DNA of 6,033 nt from Pseudomonadota bacterium (lineage in GTDB: Bacteria; Pseudomonadota; Gammaproteobacteria; Burkholderiales; Burkholderiaceae_D): the NCBI GenBank assembly GCA_023420795.1, contig JAEZVM010000313.1:1-6033 (forward strand), written 5' to 3'. The notes under the pieces were generated by a model. That model worked only from the letters and a program-made list of their open reading frames with translations. It searched no databases and had not been told where the DNA came from. Shown here piece by piece: positions 1-3,719 of this stretch; the stretch's first letter is position 1; every line of letters starts with the position of its first letter. Both the position numbers and the translations under genes were made by a program.

Positions 1-1017
1 GACCTGCACTTGGCAGCAGTCGTTGCGCGGCATGTGGTGGAAAGCATCAGGCGACCGATCCTCATCGATACGCTGGAGTTATCCCTTTCGCCTTCGATCG
101 GCATCAGCTATTACCCGGAACATGCCACTGAAGTCGGTGCCCTGATTCATGCCGCCGATCTTGCGATGTATCAGGCGAAACAGTCTGGCCGCGCCACCTA
201 CCAGGTGTACACCTCGGAGCTCAATGATCGGGCGGATCAAGCCTATGCCCTTGAAGCCAGGCTCAGGAATGCACTCAAGCATGGCCGGCTGCAACTGCAT
301 TACCAGCCGGTGATGGACATCAAGCGCGGCGTGGTCACCAGTGCCGAGGCTTTAATACGGCTGGATGACGATGGCCCCCGCTCGGTCGGCCCTCAGTCCT
401 TCATCCCCGTTGCGGAAGCCGCCGGGCTGATTGGCCATCTGGGCGAATGGGTTGCGACTGAAGCTTTGCGGCAGCACAAGATCTGGCGCAGTGAAGGATT
501 ACAGGTAAGCATTGCGATCAACGTCTCACCGCTTCAGTTCAGGGAGAAGGGCTTCGCGGAAAAACTGAGGCATATCATTTCCAATACAGGTGCCGATCCG
601 GCCTATATCCATCTCGAAGTCACGGAGAGCGCGGTGATGCAGAACCTCGACGAAGCGGTGGCAATCCTGAACAGGATAAAGTCGCTCGGCGTAAAGGTCG
701 CTCTAGACGATTTCGGAACCGGTTACTCCAGCCTCAGTCACTTGAGCAGCCTGCCTCTCGACAAGCTCAAAGTGGACCAGTCGTTCGTGAAACGGATCGG
801 AACCGACCAAGCGTGCCAGGCTGTGACCGAAGCCATCCTCGCGCTTGGCCGCAACCTGAATCTGGAGGTGATCGGCGAAGGCATCGAATCCGAAGAGGTA
901 CTGCGTTACCTCCAGGAACACGGATGCGACCAAGGCCAAGGTTACTGGTTCAGCCGCCCTCTTCCCGCGCCAGCCTTCGCCGAATGGTGTCGCCGGCAAA
1001 TCGTCTGCCAGCCTTAG
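1..1017 (+). CDS. GGDEF-EAL domain protein, C-terminal part (cyclic-di-GMP phosphodiesterase)
   Basis: The gene is cut by the left window edge; 338 codons remain, read from base 1. Codons 1-70 are the tail of a GGDEF domain (SIGISYYP, then ADLAMYQAKQSGR); the GGDEF signature itself is upstream, so cyclase activity cannot be judged. Codons 84-330 are a full EAL domain, the family that hydrolyses cyclic-di-GMP to linear pGpG. The metal and catalytic residues expected for an active enzyme are all visible: E116 of the EAL motif, N174 (NVSPLQF), E206 (LEVTES), D236-D237 (DDFGTGYSS), K257 (KVDQSF), E293 (GEGIES) and Q313 (QGYWFSRP). The protein ends just after the domain, as is usual. Upstream sensor domains, if any, are not in view. 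A 274-base gap and a separate promoter follow, so it is probably not in one operon with the peptide genes. An internal TTG or ATG start is unlikely because the GGDEF fold would be broken. Confidence 0.95.
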   Translation, partial: DLHLAAVVARHVVESIRRPILIDTLELSLSPSIGISYYPEHATEVGALIHAADLAMYQAKQSGRATYQVYTSELNDRADQAYALEARLRNALKHGRLQLHYQPVMDIKRGVVTSAEALIRLDDDGPRSVGPQSFIPVAEAAGLIGHLGEWVATEALRQHKIWRSEGLQVSIAINVSPLQFREKGFAEKLRHIISNTGADPAYIHLEVTESAVMQNLDEAVAILNRIKSLGVKVALDDFGTGYSSLSHLSSLPLDKLKVDQSFVKRIGTDQACQAVTEAILALGRNLNLEVIGEGIESEEVLRYLQEHGCDQGQGYWFSRPLPAPAFAEWCRRQIVCQP

Positions 1018-1121
1018 CGCTGTTAAATGCTATCCAGGGCAAGCGCGCACCATGTGTTGCGCACAGCCGAACAGAGGGCGCCAGCCTGTTGGGTATTAGC
1101 CGTCATCCGAGATCGTCGCAT

Positions 1122-1135
1122 ATGTGGCGGCACAT
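1122..1135. promoter_or_regulatory. Dyad ATGTG-N4-CACAT, possible activator site
   Basis: A perfect 5-base inverted repeat with a 4-base spacer lies about 105-120 bases upstream of the start site predicted from the sigma-54-type promoter. Enhancer-binding proteins of the NtrC class usually bind such dyads 80-150 bases upstream. The position fits, but the arms are short and no second copy was found nearby, so this is a suggestion only. Confidence 0.3.
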
Positions 1136-1172
1136 CCTTCCCCGCCATCGCCTCCGACAAAAATCCATTTAA

Positions 1173-1185
1173 ATTCAATTACTTA
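1173..1185 (+). promoter_or_regulatory. IHF-like site
   Basis: The stretch ATTCAATTACTTA matches the IHF consensus WATCAANNNNTTR at all defined positions but one, within an AT-rich patch in otherwise GC-rich DNA. It sits about 30 bases upstream of the -24 element and between it and the upstream dyad. IHF commonly bends DNA there to bring an activator to sigma-54 polymerase. Single-site matches of this kind are frequent by chance in AT-rich DNA. Confidence 0.4.
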
Positions 1186-1214
1186 CGCATTCATGGATAG
1201 GTCAGGGAGGGAGC

Positions 1215-1230
1215 TGGCACAGTCCCTGCG
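1215..1230 (+). promoter_or_regulatory. Sigma-54 (RpoN) -24/-12 promoter before the peptide genes
   Basis: TGGCACAGTCCCTGCG matches the RpoN consensus TGGCAC-N5-TTGCW: the -24 block is perfect, the invariant GG and GC are in the exact register, and only the first T of the -12 TTGC and the last W differ. Transcription would begin near 1241, giving a leader RNA of about 50 bases before the first peptide gene. Sigma-54 promoters need an ATP-driven activator protein, so the peptide genes are probably silent until a specific signal arrives. A second element of the same type precedes the kinase gene, which supports both. Confidence 0.7.
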
Positions 1231-1237
1231 ATATGTC

Positions 1238-1251
1238 TGTCGAGCCCGACA
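1238..1251. promoter_or_regulatory. Inverted repeat TGTCG-N4-CGACA at the predicted start site
   Basis: A perfect 5-base inverted repeat with a 4-base spacer covers the predicted transcription start of the peptide operon. It could be a repressor operator or a 5'-end hairpin in the RNA. Nothing in the window tells which, and short dyads arise by chance. Confidence 0.25.
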
Positions 1252-1291
1252 AAACAGCTCACCAACCAACCCAACTTCCAGGAGAACCGAA

Positions 1292-1576
1292 ATGAAATCC
1301 ACTCTGATCATCAAAGACCTGAGCATCACCGAAGAACTCGACCGCAAGGCAATGTCGTCCGTGCGCGGCGGCTTGGCCAACCAGGCCAACGGTACTAGCC
1401 AGATGAACACGCAAGCGATGTTCGCGCCGGTAAAGGTAGGCAACGGCTCTTACTTCGGCTGCGAGCCGGCAAACATCCAGGTCGATTCCTATGCGACTCA
1501 GGCTGCCTACAACTACAGCCACAGCTCGAACTCGCAAGGCGCCGAATGGGAAAAGAGCTATCCCGAGTACTGCTAA
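1292..1576 (+). CDS. Double-glycine leader-type small protein 1 (94 aa)
   Basis: I do not recognise a named family. The start at 1292 is chosen because AGGAG at 1280-1284 lies 7 bases before it, and because the next gene has the same ribosome site and N-terminus; an upstream in-frame ATG at 1124 is rejected because it precedes the promoter. Residues 1-27 look like a double-glycine leader: hydrophobic positions L5, I7, L10, I12, L16, M21 and V24, then RGG at 25-27. Such leaders are cut after GG by C39 peptidase-ABC exporters. The remaining 67 residues are polar and rich in Asn, Ser, Gln, Ala, Gly and Tyr, with two cysteines (in FGCEP and at the very C-terminus) that could form a disulfide or a crosslink. 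No membrane segment is seen. It is about two thirds identical to the next protein, most strongly in the leader. The core could be a bacteriocin-like peptide, a signal or a structural protein; function unknown. Confidence 0.85.
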   Translation: MKSTLIIKDLSITEELDRKAMSSVRGGLANQANGTSQMNTQAMFAPVKVGNGSYFGCEPANIQVDSYATQAAYNYSHSSNSQGAEWEKSYPEYC

Positions 1577-1586
1577 GACCAGCGAT

Positions 1587-1615
1587 GCCGGTGAAGGCGC
1601 CAAGCGTCCACCGGC
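1587..1615 (+). other. Strong hairpin between peptide genes 1 and 2
   Basis: GCCGGTG (1587-1593) pairs perfectly with CACCGGC (1609-1615). Inside, after an AA bulge, GGCGC (1596-1600) pairs with GCGTC (1604-1608) with one G-U pair, closing on a 3-base CAA loop. There is no U-run after it, so it is not a classic Rho-independent terminator. It could stabilise the upstream message, partly block read-through, or be a processing site that sets the ratio of the peptides. Confidence 0.6.
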
Positions 1616-1666
1616 AACACCGAACCAATACATTCACGATCCAATCCAATCTTCAGGAGAACCGAA

Positions 1667-1951
1667 ATGAAATCCACTCTGACCATCAAAGACCTGGCCG
1701 TCACCGAAGAACTCGACCGCAAGGCAATGTCATCCGTACGCGGCGGTTTGGCCAACCAGGCTAACGGCACCGGGCAATCGAACTTCATGGGCATGTTTGC
1801 TCCGGTATCGGTCGCCAACGGCGCCCACTTCGGTGGCAATGCACCGGTGATCATCCAGGTCGATTCCTATCCGACCCAGTACGCGAACAACAGCAGCCAC
1901 AGCTCGAACTCGCAAGGCTTCGGCTGGGACGAGGGCTACCGCGATCTGTAA
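1667..1951 (+). CDS. Double-glycine leader-type small protein 2 (94 aa)
   Basis: This is the tandem paralog of the preceding gene, with the same ribosome site (AGGAG at 1655-1659, 7 bases before ATG). Residues 1-27 differ from copy 1 at only three positions (6, 11, 12), all mild, and keep LDRKAMSSVRGG. The core begins with LANQANGT in both, shares MFAPV, IQVDSY-x-TQ and SHSSNSQG, and differs elsewhere. Both cysteines of copy 1 are absent (the first is Gly in FGGNAP; the C-terminus is RDL), so a disulfide cannot be essential to the whole family. The core remains Asn/Ser/Gly-rich without a membrane segment. A strong leader match with a looser core is what is known of secreted peptide precursor families. 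Two related peptides side by side could act as a pair, as in two-component bacteriocins, but that is inference. Confidence 0.85.
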   Translation: MKSTLTIKDLAVTEELDRKAMSSVRGGLANQANGTGQSNFMGMFAPVSVANGAHFGGNAPVIIQVDSYPTQYANNSSHSSNSQGFGWDEGYRDL

Positions 1952-1966
1952 TGAGATCGATGCACC

Positions 1967-1993
1967 CGGCGGAGGCATGAACGGCCTCCGCCG
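1967..1993 (+). other. Perfect 10-bp hairpin after peptide gene 2
   Basis: CGGCGGAGGC (1967-1976) and GCCTCCGCCG (1984-1993) form a perfect 10-pair, almost wholly G-C stem with a 7-base loop, starting 16 bases after the stop codon. There is no following T-run. It lies in the same place, just downstream of a peptide gene, as the hairpin after copy 1, but with a different sequence. Likely roles are RNA stabilisation, partial termination or processing. Confidence 0.65.
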
Positions 1994-2077
1994 ACTCCCA
2001 AGAGAACGCAACAAAACGCAACACCACATTTCATGCACGCGGCTTTCCAGCCGATATTTTCCGAACAGGGTCACATC

Positions 2078-2365
2078 ATGGCTACCATCGCAATCAACGA
2101 CCTGCCCAAGAACCGCGCGCTGGACCGCAAGGCGATGTCGGCCATCAAAGGCGGAGGCGCTCCCTGGGTATTCGGCTGGATCCGTCCTTTCGTCGAGTCC
2201 TCTCCCAGCTTCGGATCGACCATCAACTTCTTCCAGACCAACAACATCTATGTCGCCGATCAGATGAACAACCAGTTCCAGGTGATCGACATCGAAGCAT
2301 CGGCGGCAAACGCGAACATCAACGTAGATGCCAAGCAACTGGCCAGCAACTTCCAGCTTGTTTGA
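2078..2365 (+). CDS. Double-glycine leader-type small protein 3 (95 aa)
   Basis: The start at 2078 is preferred over an in-frame ATG at 2033 because the family N-terminus (MATIAINDLP, aligning with MKSTLxIKDL) begins exactly there and AGGG at 2067-2070 is 7 bases upstream. Residues 1-26 carry the same leader pattern ending LDRKAMSAIKGG, so cleavage after GG would free 69 residues. The core is not closely related to copies 1 and 2: it starts with a Trp-containing stretch (APWVFGWIRPF), then alternates hydrophobic and Asn/Gln/Ala residues (FFQTNN, NNQFQVIDIEAS, ANANINVD, NFQLV), suggesting beta-strands and perhaps self-association. No cysteine and no clear membrane helix. The phosphatase gene follows after 63 bases in the same direction, so the two are likely co-transcribed. 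Function unknown; the shared leader with an unlike core is the strongest evidence that the N-terminus is a processing or targeting signal. Confidence 0.83.
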   Translation: MATIAINDLPKNRALDRKAMSAIKGGGAPWVFGWIRPFVESSPSFGSTINFFQTNNIYVADQMNNQFQVIDIEASAANANINVDAKQLASNFQLV

Positions 2366-2368
2366 GCA

Positions 2369-2386
2369 GGCGCTGATCGAAGCGTC
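2369..2386 (+). other. Small hairpin after peptide gene 3
   Basis: GGCGCT (2369-2374) pairs with AGCGTC (2381-2386), one pair being G-U, around a 6-base loop GATCGA, directly after the stop codon. Its stem core resembles the inner stem of the hairpin after gene 1 (GGCGC with GCGTC). It is weaker than the other two and may be chance. Confidence 0.3.
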
Positions 2387-2428
2387 GTCGGACCTGTTAC
2401 TTGCGCGCGCATTGGAGTAGTCTGAGCA

Positions 2429-3229
2429 ATGGATACCACAGTGCAGAAGGATGAGGCTTCCGTGACGCATGCAACCCAATTCCAATGGACGTCGGCCTCA
2501 TGCACGCATGTGGGTCTGGTCCGCCAGATCAACGAGGATGCCTGCCTCGAACAGCCCGAGCGCGGCCTGTGGGTCGTGGCCGACGGCATGGGCGGCCATA
2601 CGCTCGGCGATCTGGCAAGCCGCATGATCATCGAGGCGATGACCGACATGCCGCCACCCAGCAGCCTCGAAACTTTCGCCGCCGATGTACGCGCGCGGCT
2701 GCAAACGGTAAACCGCCGACTCCGCGAGGAAGCGGCACTGCGCAATGCGCAGGTCATCGGCAGTACGGTGGTCGTGCTGCTGGCGTATGGCGACTATTGC
2801 GCGTATCTGTGGGCCGGCGACAGCCGGATTTACCTGTACCGGAACGGGCGCCTGCTGCAACTCACCCGCGATCACAGCCAGCTGGAGGAACTGCGTTCCA
2901 TCGGCAATCTCAATGAACTCACACTCAATCTCGTCGCGCGCAATCTGATTACGCGTGCGGTCGGCGCGGCCGACACGCTGGAAATCGACGAAGAGACGAT
3001 CGCGGTCAACGATGGCGATATCTTCCTGCTGTGCAGCGACGGCCTCAGCAATGAAGTCAGCGATCAGGAAATGCAGGATTCGCTCATTGCCGGCGATTGC
3101 CGACTGGCTTCGGAAACCTTGCTTGACATGGCGCTCCAGCATGGCGGGCGCGACAATATTTCCGTGGTCGTGGTGCGTGCGGACGACATGTACAGCACCG
3201 AAAAAACCGTGATGAATCCTGCGCTCTGA
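2429..3229 (+). CDS. PP2C-family Ser/Thr protein phosphatase (266 aa)
   Basis: This is a complete, soluble PPM/PP2C phosphatase, which removes phosphate from Ser/Thr of proteins using two Mn/Mg ions. The motifs appear in order: HVGLVRQINED (27-37), VVADGMGGHTLGD with metal ligand D52 and G53 (49-61), GSTVVVLL (111-118), LWAGDSRIYLYR (127-138), LTRDHS (145-150), ITRAVG (174-179), FLLCSDGLSNEV with D204 (199-210), and GGRDNISVVVV with D242 (239-249). All metal-binding aspartates are kept, so it should be active. Length is normal for the bacterial Stp/PppA group; there is no signal peptide or membrane segment, so it acts in the cytoplasm. The start at 2429 is preceded by GGAG (2414-2417), a rather long 11 bases away; the first about 20 residues are not conserved, so a slightly later start is possible. 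It follows peptide gene 3 by 63 bases and is probably transcribed with it. Its natural substrate is likely the kinase encoded downstream or that kinase's targets, by analogy with other paired PP2C/kinase genes. Confidence 0.95.
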   Translation: MDTTVQKDEASVTHATQFQWTSASCTHVGLVRQINEDACLEQPERGLWVVADGMGGHTLGDLASRMIIEAMTDMPPPSSLETFAADVRARLQTVNRRLREEAALRNAQVIGSTVVVLLAYGDYCAYLWAGDSRIYLYRNGRLLQLTRDHSQLEELRSIGNLNELTLNLVARNLITRAVGAADTLEIDEETIAVNDGDIFLLCSDGLSNEVSDQEMQDSLIAGDCRLASETLLDMALQHGGRDNISVVVVRADDMYSTEKTVMNPAL

Positions 3230-3719
3230 CAAGTGCATGACCGCCTCGTTGTTTTCCATGCGCTCGTCATCGGAAATCAACCGAATAGCGATTCAGATCA
3301 AGCCCTTCTCCTCCTGCCGAACGATGATGAAACATCGCCGGAAGCCGCGTGCGGCGCCGCCTGTAGCGCAGCGTCCATGCACATTCCCCATGCACGAGAA
3401 CATGTTCCTGAAACGCTCCGTCCCTTGCGACGATCATTGCCCGCGACAAGTTCGAATTGATCAAGCTGTCATCCACTACCCGACATTCTGGCTGCATTTC
3501 ACATGAGACTGTCGCATGAAACCCAACACTCGCCGGCAGGCCCTGATATGGCGCGATGCTCCCGACAGCAGGGAAGCAGGCGCATCTCGCAGCGTATGCC
3601 GGCGCAGCGGCGAAACAAGGCTGGCATTCATGTCTGCGGGGTCGATTTCCGAGGGCTGGCACCAAAGGTGCTAGGAACGGCAATGGTATCCGGTGCGTTT
3701 GACCCAAAGGCAGATCCCC
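3230..3719. other. Gene-free stretch of about 490 bases between phosphatase and kinase
   Basis: No reading frame here looks like a protein: the short open frames (75-89 codons) show no recognisable motif, and the only ribosome site I found with a convincing gene after it is that of the kinase. It contains an 8-base direct repeat CCATGCAC (3375-3382 and 3388-3395), a small GCCGC-GT-GCGGC dyad near 3342, and an imperfect dyad TTTCACATG/CATGAAA (3497-3505 and 3515-3521) that could be an activator site 136-160 bases upstream of the sigma-54-type promoter at 3657. No T-run terminator is seen after the phosphatase gene. A small RNA or long regulatory leader cannot be excluded. Confidence 0.55.
3657..3672 (+). 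promoter_or_regulatory. Sigma-54 (RpoN) -24/-12 promoter before the kinase gene
   Basis: TGGCACCAAAGGTGCT fits the RpoN consensus TGGCAC-N5-TTGCW: the -24 block is perfect, the GG and GC pairs are in exact register, the final W is met, and only the first T of TTGC is replaced by G. Transcription would start near 3683, about 36 bases before the kinase start. The element also contains a 5-base inverted repeat, GCACC-AAA-GGTGC, so an operator or simple chance palindrome is an alternative reading. Its match to the element before the peptide genes (both CTGGCAC) suggests common control. Confidence 0.65.

Larger units (their letters stand above)
1279..1951 (+). repeat. Tandem gene duplication (two units of about 300 bases)
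   Basis: The segments 1279-1576 and 1654-1951 are diverged direct copies, with starts 375 bases apart. Identity begins at the ribosome site (CAGGAGAACCGAA), is very high through the leader codons, drops in the middle, and returns in a perfect 25-base match at 1516-1540 and 1894-1918 that encodes SHSSNSQG. The duplication included the ribosome site but not the sigma-54 promoter, so the second copy probably depends on read-through from the first. Confidence 0.85.

Noticed and set aside
1279..1951. CRISPR or mobile-element repeat
   Set aside because: The repeat is a two-copy gene duplication with coding constraint; there are no short regular repeats, terminal inverted repeats or transposase.
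1967..1993. Rho-independent terminator
   Set aside because: The stem is strong but no T-run follows, so I call it a hairpin of unknown role.
1730..2485. Minus-strand frame of 251 codons
   Set aside because: It spans peptide genes 2 and 3 antisense. The leader conservation and ribosome sites on the + strand show which strand is coding.
2498..3280. Minus-strand frame of 260 codons
   Set aside because: It is antisense to the PP2C gene, whose catalytic motifs are complete on the + strand.
3275..3287. IHF-like sequence AATCAACCGAATA
   Set aside because: Only one mismatch, but it is about 370 bases from the kinase promoter, too far for the usual bending role, and single matches occur by chance.
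3622..3637. Second sigma-54-like match TGGCATTCATGTCTGC
   Set aside because: The GG-to-GC distance is one base too long, which is known to abolish sigma-54 recognition; the element 35 bases downstream is in exact register.
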